From JBGPBY01 sp041481485 (lineage in GTDB: Bacteria > Acidobacteriota > Terriglobia > 20CM-2-55-15), in the NCBI GenBank assembly GCA_041481485.1, contig JBGPBY010000299.1, positions 1 through 8,909 on the forward strand: a stretch of DNA of 8,909 bases, in the 5' to 3' direction. Under the pieces are notes generated by a model. The model was given only the letters and a program-made list of their open reading frames with translations. It was not told the DNA's origin and searched no databases. Positions within the stretch are counted from its first letter, which is position 1. Each line of letters starts with the position of its first letter. Of this stretch, positions 1 through 6,863 are shown piece by piece. A program made the translations under genes and the position numbers.

Positions 1-1227
1 ACCAACAACGACGGCGACGACTCGGCGGCAATGGTCTTGAATCGCAGAGTCCTGCGCGATGATTTGAGCCATCTCTTTGTGAAGGGACTGGCCGATAACG
101 AAGCTCATGTGCCCATCTACTATCCCAATACACCCAATCCCCAACAGGCTCAGGCCATCGATGTCCGGCCTGGCTACGACATTAAGGGCATCAACCTGGT
201 TGCGGACGTCGCGCGTACATTTCGCGTTCGCGGCGTGATCACAAACGGCGTGGCCGGAGAGCTTCCCGCCGGCAACAACGCAATGGCGGTGCTCCTTCCT
301 TTGGATTCGGCTGGAAATAGCTACAGCGCGGTCATCGACTATGGATCTAACCCGTTCAAGTTCGAGATAAAACGCGTCGTTCCAGGATCGTATTTCCTAT
401 ACGTCCAGATAAAGCTCAGCGCGAAGACCGGTCCGGAGGGAGCATTGTGGGGGGCAAGCATGCCGCTCGAAGTGACTCAGGATGTCGAAAATATCTCGAT
501 CCCTGTTAAACCCAGTTTCTCTCTCCACGGAAACGTCATTGTGGAGGGTCGACCGGACAGCGGCGGCGTCTCATCCGCCGCTGGACTATTTCTTGCAATG
601 CGTCCAGACCCGTTCATGACACCTCAGGCGCCTTCACCGTCGACACGAGTTTTGCCCGATGGAACGTTCAACCTCTCGGGAATCATTCAGGGAGGATATC
701 GTGCGTACGTATTTCCTTTTCTGTTTCCAACTACGAATCCTGGATTGCTGTGGGGGCTTCCCTCGGCTCCTGCGGGATTGCAAGACACCTACGTGAAGTC
801 CATTCGGGTTGGCAGCGCCGATATTCTGGGCACTGCTGTCCAGCTTATCGCTAGCGAAAATCTCCCGATGGAAATTGTACTGGGATCAAATCCCGGCGCA
901 CTCGATGGCCGCGTCGTGCGGACCGAGGATGGCAAACAAGTTCCAGCCTTCGGTATAACGGTTGGCGCCGTACCTGATGCGCCAGCCGCTCGGGGATTCC
1001 GGACAGATATGCACCGGTCCACCCTTACCGATGGCGCCGGAACTTTTCAATTTCGCAATTTGTCTCCAGGCGACTACCGCCTCTTCGCCTGGGAAGCTGC
1101 CGACAAGGATACGGTCATGGATCTCGACTTCATTCGGACATCTGAAGATAAGGGAACGCGAGTTCACATCGACGAGGGTGAAAAGAAGACCATAGACTTG
1201 ACCATGATACCGGAGAGAATACGGTGA
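1..1227 (+). CDS. Carboxypeptidase regulatory-like repeat protein, 5' partial
   Basis: The reading frame is open from the first base, so the ATG at 31 is very unlikely to be the start; 408 residues of the C-terminal part are visible. The visible part aligns by eye with the last three of the five beta-sandwich repeats in the two minus-strand relatives. It opens with a VPIYYP/IDVRPG linker (about nt 109-174), then a repeat at about 220-430, one at about 510-735 (signatures VIVEG and LPDGTFNLSG) and a last one at about 860-1220 (TDGAGTFQF...LSPGDYRLFAW). The DG-tF-f-PG-Y pattern is typical of CarboxypepD_reg-like/CNA_B-like folds. No catalytic residues are recognisable, so a binding or structural role outside the cytoplasm is inferred; the missing N-terminus presumably carries a signal peptide and two more repeats. 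It is convergent with the minus-strand operon and the most diverged of the three relatives. Family assignment is firm, function unknown. Confidence 0.85.
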   Translation, partial: TNNDGDDSAAMVLNRRVLRDDLSHLFVKGLADNEAHVPIYYPNTPNPQQAQAIDVRPGYDIKGINLVADVARTFRVRGVITNGVAGELPAGNNAMAVLLPLDSAGNSYSAVIDYGSNPFKFEIKRVVPGSYFLYVQIKLSAKTGPEGALWGASMPLEVTQDVENISIPVKPSFSLHGNVIVEGRPDSGGVSSAAGLFLAMRPDPFMTPQAPSPSTRVLPDGTFNLSGIIQGGYRAYVFPFLFPTTNPGLLWGLPSAPAGLQDTYVKSIRVGSADILGTAVQLIASENLPMEIVLGSNPGALDGRVVRTEDGKQVPAFGITVGAVPDAPAARGFRTDMHRSTLTDGAGTFQFRNLSPGDYRLFAWEAADKDTVMDLDFIRTSEDKGTRVHIDEGEKKTIDLTMIPERIR

Positions 1228-1341
1228 AACGCACTGCGAACTCGCCACAGAGATCTATTAAGATGGAGTTTGTTTAGACATGCGGTCGTAGAGTTCAGTT
1301 GTTCGCTTTGATTCGCGAGCTGCGATTGATTGGAAATCGTA

Positions 1342-1372
1342 GGACGCATAAGACGTCCCGGCCTGGGTTTTT
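1342..1372 (+). terminator. Weak candidate terminator in the convergent gap
   Basis: This lies in the 204-nt gap between two converging genes. GGACG (1342-1346) can pair with CGTCC (1354-1358) across a 7-nt loop, and a run of five T follows at 1368-1372. The 9-nt distance from stem to T-run and the short stem make this a poor intrinsic terminator. An alternative 3-bp CCC/GGG stem (1357-1367) abuts the T-run but is very short. Nothing better is visible on either strand of 1228-1431, and no small ORF in the gap is convincing. Confidence 0.2.
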
Positions 1373-1431
1373 GCGACTCGATGTCTTATAACACCGACTT
1401 ATGGGAGCGTTATGCCGCGGGCTCAGACAGT

Positions 1432-3363
1432 CTATCGGCTTGGAATCAACTTCAAAGTCAGTTGCTGTCTACCACCCGGTTCGATTCGGACGGTTGTTCC
1501 TTGGCCTGCGTATTTCTGCATGACTTCGGCATCCAACCAAGAATTGATTTCTATATTCTGAAAAGCATAGGCGGTGTAATCACCGGCTGGCATGTTCATT
1601 GCGACACTCCCATTTGTTGGGTCCGTCATGCCGCGCTGATAGAGATCGAAGTGTTGGCGACGGGAGGCCTCGGGAACAAACACCACGGTTGCGCCTTTAG
1701 CGGGCGCTTGTTTTGCGTCAATAACCGAAACCGTTGCGGATCCACGGGCTGTGCTAACTACAATTTCCAATTCACCTCGCGGCTCCCGGTCAATGAAAAG
1801 ACGGGGATTGATGGCGTCAATCCCACCGAGCGTCGCCGATTTGACGTAGGCCAGGCCCAGCTGCATGTTCGCTGCTCCCATAAGCCAAATTTGATAGGTG
1901 CCTGGTAAAGCGCCCACAATGGTGAACGACCCATCCGGCCGGACGATTCCGGGCATTGCTGCGGACTCGAAATCTCCTGAAGTCGGCATAAGTTGTATAA
2001 CGACGCCATCGAGTTGTCGTTGGCTCTCTTCCAGTGAAGCGCCTTCAACAGTCACTCGCCCCCTCAAGGAGTAGCCTACTTGAGCGGTCAAGACCACGTC
2101 ATCGATGTTCGCGCCGTTCACTTCGATCGGAGCACGCGCAGCGAGGCGAACACCGGTCGAGTCCACTGAAAAATCGCGGCGAGGCGGAGCCCCGGCTTGA
2201 GGGGGAGGTCCAGGATTTATTCCTGCACCGCCAGGATAACCTGTACCTCCGGAGGACAACGACGAAGGTAACGTGCCGACCAACGCGATAAGGTCGTACT
2301 TGCCCGGTGCAACTCCCGAGAACTCGAATGTCCCGTCTGCAGCAACGGAGCCAGTGGAGCGCGACGGCAGAAGCCCACCTCCCGCGTCTTTGGAGAGGAG
2401 GGTTACCGAAGCACGCACAGCAGATTGTCCGGTGACACCGTCGATGATACGGCCGCGAATCCGTATCGAACGCATCTCCGAGATCACAAAATCCACGCTC
2501 GTAAAATTCTCGCCGGGCGACAGGTCAATAGCAGTGGCTGCTGATGCGTCCATTGTTCCTGGAAAATAAACCGGCACATAAGCTGCCCCGGTCAGTGCAG
2601 AGGGCAGCAACCCCGCCGAAAGAAACTCGAGGGCGCTCGCGCGTACAAATTGAAGTTCTGTCATCTCCGGATTGCCCGTCGCCGGAACAGCAGCTACCGT
2701 TGGTGTTCCTGGAACCACGTTTGAAATTAGGGTCGTGGTGTTGGCCGGTCCCGGCTGAAGTCGGGGACCGCTTTCAGGTGTTGCGTTGATGACATAACGC
2801 CCCGGCGGCAGATAGAATAGACGAAATTCCCCAAGATCATTGGTCCTCGAGCTCTGAACATTCGTCAGATCCCTTCGTCCTTCCCGATAGGTGTAGCGCT
2901 GCGCCTGCACTACGGCATTGGCCAGAGGATCACCTGTACGATTGCGGATGTGCCCGGAAATTGCTCCAGTGGGAGTTATTTCGAGCACAACATTTATCAG
3001 GGAATCATTTGAAGCCAGCACAACAGGCTTCGATGTGCGAACGTATCCATCGCGTGTGGCTATGAGATTATAGGAGCCTGGTAGAATTCCGCGAAGCGAA
3101 AACCGGCCATTATCATCGGTCACGGCAGTGAGCACCGTTGGAGCCGATATTCCCCGCTCAGCAGAACTCAGCACAACGCGAGCGCGGGGCACGCCTGTAG
3201 GGGGAGCCGAACTCTCGCGAAGGACAATGCCTTCAAGGGAAGCCGGTTCCTGCATTTGTGCGGCTTGCGGCCCAGGAGTTTGTATGACTTGCTGCGCCGA
3301 CATACGTAGTGCCGACATAAGGCTCACGAGGATTACACCCTTCAGGATCAGTTGATGATTCAT
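1432..3363 (-). CDS. Secreted carboxypeptidase regulatory-like repeat protein
   Basis: The protein has 643 residues from the ATG at 3363. Residues 1-23 look like a Sec signal peptide: Lys8, hydrophobic core GVILVSLMSAL, likely cleavage after MSA before QQ. Five beta-sandwich repeats follow at about 42-127, 132-198, 299-365, 432-500 and 530-640, each with the DdGrF-f-PG-Y pattern of CarboxypepD_reg-like domains. A YVPVYFPG linker (262-269) precedes repeat 3, and a Gly/Pro-rich stretch (374-396) follows it. No peptidase motif is present, so it is probably a non-catalytic periplasmic or exported binding protein. It matches the C-terminal ~600 residues of the upstream M56 protein throughout; for example RTNDLGEFRLFYLPPGRY against RTNDLGEYRLYYLEPGQY. 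Start choice: the frame runs on to 3474, but that leader is basic and overlaps the upstream gene. ATGs at 3378 and 3375 overlap the upstream stop and are possible coupled starts. The ATG at 3363 has the best Shine-Dalgarno-like sequence and gives a clean signal peptide. Confidence 0.88.
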   Translation of the reverse strand: MNHQLILKGVILVSLMSALRMSAQQVIQTPGPQAAQMQEPASLEGIVLRESSAPPTGVPRARVVLSSAERGISAPTVLTAVTDDNGRFSLRGILPGSYNLIATRDGYVRTSKPVVLASNDSLINVVLEITPTGAISGHIRNRTGDPLANAVVQAQRYTYREGRRDLTNVQSSRTNDLGEFRLFYLPPGRYVINATPESGPRLQPGPANTTTLISNVVPGTPTVAAVPATGNPEMTELQFVRASALEFLSAGLLPSALTGAAYVPVYFPGTMDASAATAIDLSPGENFTSVDFVISEMRSIRIRGRIIDGVTGQSAVRASVTLLSKDAGGGLLPSRSTGSVAADGTFEFSGVAPGKYDLIALVGTLPSSLSSGGTGYPGGAGINPGPPPQAGAPPRRDFSVDSTGVRLAARAPIEVNGANIDDVVLTAQVGYSLRGRVTVEGASLEESQRQLDGVVIQLMPTSGDFESAAMPGIVRPDGSFTIVGALPGTYQIWLMGAANMQLGLAYVKSATLGGIDAINPRLFIDREPRGELEIVVSTARGSATVSVIDAKQAPAKGATVVFVPEASRRQHFDLYQRGMTDPTNGSVAMNMPAGDYTAYAFQNIEINSWLDAEVMQKYAGQGTTVRIEPGGRQQLTLKLIPSR

Positions 3364-3366
3364 AAG

Positions 3367-3373
3367 CCTTCCC
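3367..3373 (-). promoter_or_regulatory. Ribosome binding site deciding the start at 3363
   Basis: On the minus strand GGGAAGG stands 3 nt before the ATG at 3363. It lies between that ATG and the alternative ATGs at 3378 and 3375, which have no purine-rich element ahead of them. The spacing is short and the match imperfect, so translation coupled to the upstream stop (TGA at 3377-3375) may also contribute. Confidence 0.45.
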
Positions 3374-3374
3374 A

Positions 3375-6293
3375 TCATCGAATTGCGAGCAAATCCAAAT
3401 TCAGGGCTTTCCCCGCTTCGACTCGCACAGGCTTTCCGTGACCTTCTACCCGATTGAGAAATGCGGGATCCCACCAGGAACCTTCGTCGACAACTTCTAT
3501 CGCAACCGCTTCATAGTCTCCGGGTGGAACGTTCTCCAGTTTCGCCTTGCCTTCACCATCGGTTGTCGCTTTGAAGTACAGGTCGTAGTGTCGGCGGCGA
3601 GCGGAGTCTGGAATCAACAAGACTGTCACCGCCTTTGCAGCCACCCGCTTCTCGTCGACAACGGCGGCCTGCATCGTTCCAGGAGCCGTGCCGATCACAA
3701 TCTCTAATTCTCCTCGAGGCTCGCTTTCCAGACTTAGGCGCGGGCCCAGAAGGTCCACACTTTCAAGAAACGCTGATTGAACGTAAGCGCCGACGGGGAG
3801 CATCTTTGCACCACGAATCGCGATCCGATACTCGCCAGGGAACGCGCCTGTAATCGTGAATGTGCCATCGCTAGCGACGGTTCCCGGCATCGAGAACGAC
3901 CGGCTGCGGGAAATTCGGACGGCGTTGGAATCATTGTCCTCGTTTAAGGTTGATCCGGGAATCAATTGAACCGAGAGGCCATTCAGCATCGATTGCGAGT
4001 TAGCGGGTGATAGGCCTTCGACAGAGATTTTCCCATTGATCCGGAATCCAGGCCGCATCTTTAGAACGACGTTTTCAAGATCTACGTTGCCGACCCGTAG
4101 TGGAACACGCCCCAGGAGCCGCGTGTCCGATCCGGAGAGCGCTCCCACGGCAGCGGCTCTATCGATGAAAGCCCCGCCGACGCCAACAGGGGTGTTGGTT
4201 GGGACACCCTGGGGAAGGCTGCCGCTTAATGCGATGAGATCGTATGAGCCCGGAGGGATCCCCCGAAACTCCAACGTCCCGTCATCCTTCGCACCTCCAT
4301 AACGATCGGAAGACGCCGGAGCGCCACCCTGCGGCACCAAAACGACTGACGTTCCTTTTGCTGGTTGTCCTGCCGCGTCCTGAACCTGACCGCGGATTCG
4401 GGCTGCGCGAACTTCCGAAATGACAAAGTTAATCGATCTCACCATGCCGCCGGGCTGCAGATCGATTTGTCCTGCAGCAGACAAGTCGGCGACTCCGGGA
4501 TAATAGACTGGAACATAAGTTTCGCCTGTGTCTGAAGGCGAGAGAATGCCCAGACTCGTATACGCCGCCATTGCGGTAATCACGCTCGTCGGCGCTGCGC
4601 CAGTGAAGGCGCTGCCCGGTAGTACATTCAGTCTGCCCACTTGCATATTGCTACCCGCGAGCGGGACAGGGCCCTCTGTTGGCAATGCACTCACAGCATA
4701 TTGCCCCGGCTCGAGGTAGTAGAGACGATACTCCCCGAGGTCATTTGTGCGTACTGCCTGCAGAGTCACTAACGTCTTGAGACCCGCCTGATAGGCTACT
4801 TTCAGCGCACGAACTGTCACATTCGCTACCGGCTCTCCAAACCGATTGCGAATCGTTCCCGATATCGAGCCTGTGGGTGTCATCGAGATTAAGACCGCAC
4901 TCAGACTCTGGCCGGTGCTAATCGTCAAGGAAGCGCCCGGGCTATTCGGACTGCGCTGACCGTAAACGCCTCGTACGTAGCCATCGCGAGTTGCGAGAAG
5001 CTGATAGTTGCCAGCAGATACTTTCTTAAATTCGAAGCGCCCGGCATCGTCTGTCATCGCAATCAGAGGCGTGTCCGAGATCGGATCCGTATTCAAAATG
5101 ACTCGGGCGCCGCCAACTGGATCCCCGGATCTCAGATTCACAATACGACCGGCGATCGAGGCGTCGCCATTGCCGGTTGATCCGGCAGGCACAAGAGCAG
5201 GCGCCGGAGCGCTCTGCTTGATAAACGGAAGCAAAGTAATTGCGGGAGCCGAAAACGTTGGAGTCGGAATGACGGCCATTGCGGTCACCTGAATCACTGC
5301 GACAGAAAACGTCAGCACCGACGTGAGAGCGAGCAGGACCGTCGCAAAACGATACGAGAGCCGGCGACGCCGGATACTGGCATCTAGGATTGCGACGACG
5401 CGTGATTTCAATTGCGAGGGGTGAGCCATGGACACCGCACCGCGCAGAAATCGTGAATTCAAGCCTCGCGCGATGTCCACAAGGTGGTCTGCGTAGTCTG
5501 CAGCCGGTGTTCCCAACCGTAATACTGTATCGTCGCAGGCGCGCTCACATTCCACCCTTAGTCGGCGTCCGGCGAACCACACAAGCGGGTTGAACCAATA
5601 AATACTACACGCAATCTGCGAGATCATCTGACCGAGTCCATCACGTCTCTTCACGTGCGCCATCTCGTGTTGAAGCACTAGCCTGCGGCGTGCAGGCGAC
5701 CATTCCGTCGCAGCGTAGGGAAGCAGAATCACATGTCTTAATATCCCCCATGTCATCGGTGCTATAGACTCCGAAGAGAACCGAAGTTGCACGCGAGGCT
5801 TCACAGCGAGTTCACTTTGGACTCCCTCGAGCAATTCACTCCATTCCTTGCTTGTCCCTTCTATAGAAGCCCGCTTCAGTTTTCTCAATTCGATCACAGC
5901 GAGAAGCCATGCTCCGAACACGACCAAAACTCCCAGTGCCCAAGCAAACAGGAGTCGTTGTCGCCAGGACCACCCATCATTTGTGGCTGATGTCGAAATC
6001 GCGGATATCTCATCAACTGGTACAGGAACCTGGAGGATTGAAGTCGTCGACTGTTGAATCACAAGTACCGGAGGCTCGTCTTCTGTGACAAACCTGGCAT
6101 TCTCTGGAAGAATCGCCAATTGGATCGAAGGCAGGAGGCCTGACACCATAGGAAAGGCGAGCACTGTTGTAAGCGAAAGCGCCCAGGTCGCGTGCCGCAC
6201 GGCAGCGGATGAGCGCCTCAAAAGCAAGGACAATACGCCGCCGACCAGTAGGATCAGCGACGTTTTGAGTATGACCTGAAGTTCGAAGCTCAT
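3375..6293 (-). CDS. BlaR1-like M56 metallopeptidase fused to carboxypeptidase regulatory-like repeats
   Basis: The protein has 972 residues. The N-terminal ~345 form a BlaR1/MecR1-type M56 membrane peptidase: hydrophobic segments at about 6-25, 35-56, 113-135 and 313-342, zinc motif HEMAH (209-213), the downstream ECERACDD (248-255) expected to supply the third zinc ligand, and the WFNPLVW motif (233-239). In the family, the protease domain between the third and fourth membrane segments faces the cytoplasm and everything after the fourth is outside. Here the penicillin-binding sensor of BlaR1 is absent. Instead, residues ~378-972 form five carboxypeptidase-regulatory-like beta-sandwich repeats (about 378-470, 474-540, 632-695, 749-828, 862-971), with a YVPVYYPG linker at 593-600. 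The likely role is a membrane sensor that, when it detects an unknown external signal, inactivates the repressor encoded just upstream; this is by analogy only. The start overlaps the repressor stop by 4 nt (ATGA) and has a strong ribosome binding site. Peptidase and fusion calls are firm; the ligand is unknown. Confidence 0.93.
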   Translation of the reverse strand: MSFELQVILKTSLILLVGGVLSLLLRRSSAAVRHATWALSLTTVLAFPMVSGLLPSIQLAILPENARFVTEDEPPVLVIQQSTTSILQVPVPVDEISAISTSATNDGWSWRQRLLFAWALGVLVVFGAWLLAVIELRKLKRASIEGTSKEWSELLEGVQSELAVKPRVQLRFSSESIAPMTWGILRHVILLPYAATEWSPARRRLVLQHEMAHVKRRDGLGQMISQIACSIYWFNPLVWFAGRRLRVECERACDDTVLRLGTPAADYADHLVDIARGLNSRFLRGAVSMAHPSQLKSRVVAILDASIRRRRLSYRFATVLLALTSVLTFSVAVIQVTAMAVIPTPTFSAPAITLLPFIKQSAPAPALVPAGSTGNGDASIAGRIVNLRSGDPVGGARVILNTDPISDTPLIAMTDDAGRFEFKKVSAGNYQLLATRDGYVRGVYGQRSPNSPGASLTISTGQSLSAVLISMTPTGSISGTIRNRFGEPVANVTVRALKVAYQAGLKTLVTLQAVRTNDLGEYRLYYLEPGQYAVSALPTEGPVPLAGSNMQVGRLNVLPGSAFTGAAPTSVITAMAAYTSLGILSPSDTGETYVPVYYPGVADLSAAGQIDLQPGGMVRSINFVISEVRAARIRGQVQDAAGQPAKGTSVVLVPQGGAPASSDRYGGAKDDGTLEFRGIPPGSYDLIALSGSLPQGVPTNTPVGVGGAFIDRAAAVGALSGSDTRLLGRVPLRVGNVDLENVVLKMRPGFRINGKISVEGLSPANSQSMLNGLSVQLIPGSTLNEDNDSNAVRISRSRSFSMPGTVASDGTFTITGAFPGEYRIAIRGAKMLPVGAYVQSAFLESVDLLGPRLSLESEPRGELEIVIGTAPGTMQAAVVDEKRVAAKAVTVLLIPDSARRRHYDLYFKATTDGEGKAKLENVPPGDYEAVAIEVVDEGSWWDPAFLNRVEGHGKPVRVEAGKALNLDLLAIR

Positions 6294-6679
6294 CGCTTCC
6301 CTCCTGCGCGTGCCTTCTTGATGAGCGCATCGAGTTCATCAAGATCTTCGTCCAAAAACTGTGAAGGCGTAACGTCGAGCAGTGCGGCTGCGGCACGCCC
6401 GCGGGATCCATCAAAGAAGGTCTGAATCAGGTGGGCGATGGCGGACTTGCTGGCTTTCTGAGGGTGCACAATCGGCTCAAACACGTATTTGGCGCCGCTG
6501 CGTCCGTGCCGGACGTAGCCTTTCCGTTCAAGTGTCGCCAGCAGTGTCCTTACGGCGGAATAGCCGGGCGGATCGACTAACATTTCCTTCACCTCAGCCG
6601 CAGTCGCCTTGTTCTTCTTGTAAAGGATATCCATGATTTGCCGTTCACGGCGGGTGAGTTCTGTTGCTTTGATGGCCAT
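6290..6679 (-). CDS. BlaI/MecI/CopY-family transcriptional repressor
   Basis: The protein has 129 residues, the usual length for the family. Residues ~5-68 form a winged helix: LTRRERQIMDILYKK, then ATAAEVKEML, then the recognition helix SAVRTLLATLERKGYV, and a wing ending in KYVFEP. Residues ~72-120 match the C-terminal helical dimerisation region, including IQTFFDGSRG and the acidic DEDLDELDALI. In the known systems the dimer binds a palindrome in its own promoter and is cleaved after the partner M56 sensor is activated. The adjoining M56 gene makes the same pairing likely here. The frame extends upstream to a TTG at 6715, but the ATG at 6679 is preferred. It gives the normal N-terminus, and the promoter's predicted start point falls on it, which also explains why no Shine-Dalgarno precedes it. 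The cleavage site cannot be assigned by sequence. What else this repressor controls is unknown. Confidence 0.93.
   Translation of the reverse strand: MAIKATELTRRERQIMDILYKKNKATAAEVKEMLVDPPGYSAVRTLLATLERKGYVRHGRSGAKYVFEPIVHPQKASKSAIAHLIQTFFDGSRGRAAAALLDVTPSQFLDEDLDELDALIKKARAGGKR
6299..6305 (-). promoter_or_regulatory. Strong Shine-Dalgarno for the M56 gene
   Basis: On the minus strand AGGAGGG lies 5 nt before the ATG at 6293, inside the last codons of the repressor gene. It confirms the M56 start and suggests that this gene is translated efficiently, not only by coupling through the ATGA overlap. Confidence 0.8.
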
Positions 6680-6686
6680 GGAGCGC

Positions 6687-6715
6687 ACTGTAGCAACGCG
6701 GTTGAAATTCGTCAA
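6687..6715 (-). promoter_or_regulatory. Promoter of the repressor-M56 operon, predicted leaderless
   Basis: Minus-strand reading gives a -35 box TTGACG (6715-6710), a 17-nt spacer, and a -10 box TACAGT (6692-6687) preceded by TGC, an extended -10. Only 7 nt (6686-6680) separate the -10 from the ATG at 6679, so transcription should start at or next to the A of the start codon. That would give a leaderless mRNA. No competing promoter of this quality is visible in 6680-6863. Confidence 0.6.
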
Positions 6716-6719
6716 TCAC

Positions 6720-6743
6720 AAAGTGCGTAAGAATACGCACTTT
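6720..6743. promoter_or_regulatory. Perfect inverted repeat, putative repressor operator
   Basis: The arms AAAGTGCGTA (6720-6729) and TACGCACTTT (6734-6743) are exact reverse complements separated by AGAA. The site ends 4 nt upstream of the -35 box of the repressor's own promoter. A 10-bp dyad beside a BlaI-family gene is the expected form of its autoregulatory operator. The sequence differs from the staphylococcal TACA/TGTA type. A further partial half-site, AGTGCG on the minus strand (6689-6684), overlaps the -10 box and could allow cooperative occlusion of polymerase. No T-run follows the dyad, which argues against a terminator. Confidence 0.65.
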
Positions 6744-6863
6744 AAAATATGAGAAGAAGAGGATCAGCATGACATCCCCTCCACACCCAGCCGGAGTTCA
6801 CGCCTGACGGTACTACAGAGGTCGCCGTCGGGCGGAGACACCTTCGATAGTTCCACTATTCGC

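Larger units (their letters stand above)
1432..5162 (-). repeat. Diverged tandem duplication: sensor half of the M56 gene and the gene after it
   Basis: The region coding the C-terminal repeats of the M56 protein (about 3375-5162) and the mature part of the next gene (1432-3240) are colinear paralogues lying head to tail. All five repeats and both linkers are in the same order. Compared by eye, the 28-residue block starting RTNDLGE has 18 identical residues, and ATRDGYVR is identical in both. Similarity is also visible in the DNA, for example around 2797-2850 and 4699-4752. The copies have diverged well beyond the point where they would recombine easily. Confidence 0.75.

Noticed and set aside
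886..1248. 120-codon open frame on the minus strand
   Set aside because: It is antisense to the well-supported last repeat of the + strand gene, with no domain signature and no ribosome binding site.
1330..1908. 192-codon open frame on the + strand
   Set aside because: It lies almost wholly antisense to the C-terminal repeats of the secreted protein, has no recognisable domain and is cysteine-rich in a way typical of a shadow frame.
3364..3474. N-terminal extension of the secreted protein up to position 3474
   Set aside because: The extra 37 residues are basic and low in hydrophobicity, would bury the signal peptide, and would overlap the M56 coding end by about 100 nt.
6680..6715. TTG start at 6715 for the repressor
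   Set aside because: It adds 12 residues not expected for the family and would place the start codon within the -35 box of the proposed promoter.
6720..6743. Reading the perfect dyad as the terminator of the S41 gene
   Set aside because: No T-run follows it on either strand's outgoing side in the needed position, it lies ~120 nt past the S41 stop, and its place next to the repressor's -35 box fits an operator better.
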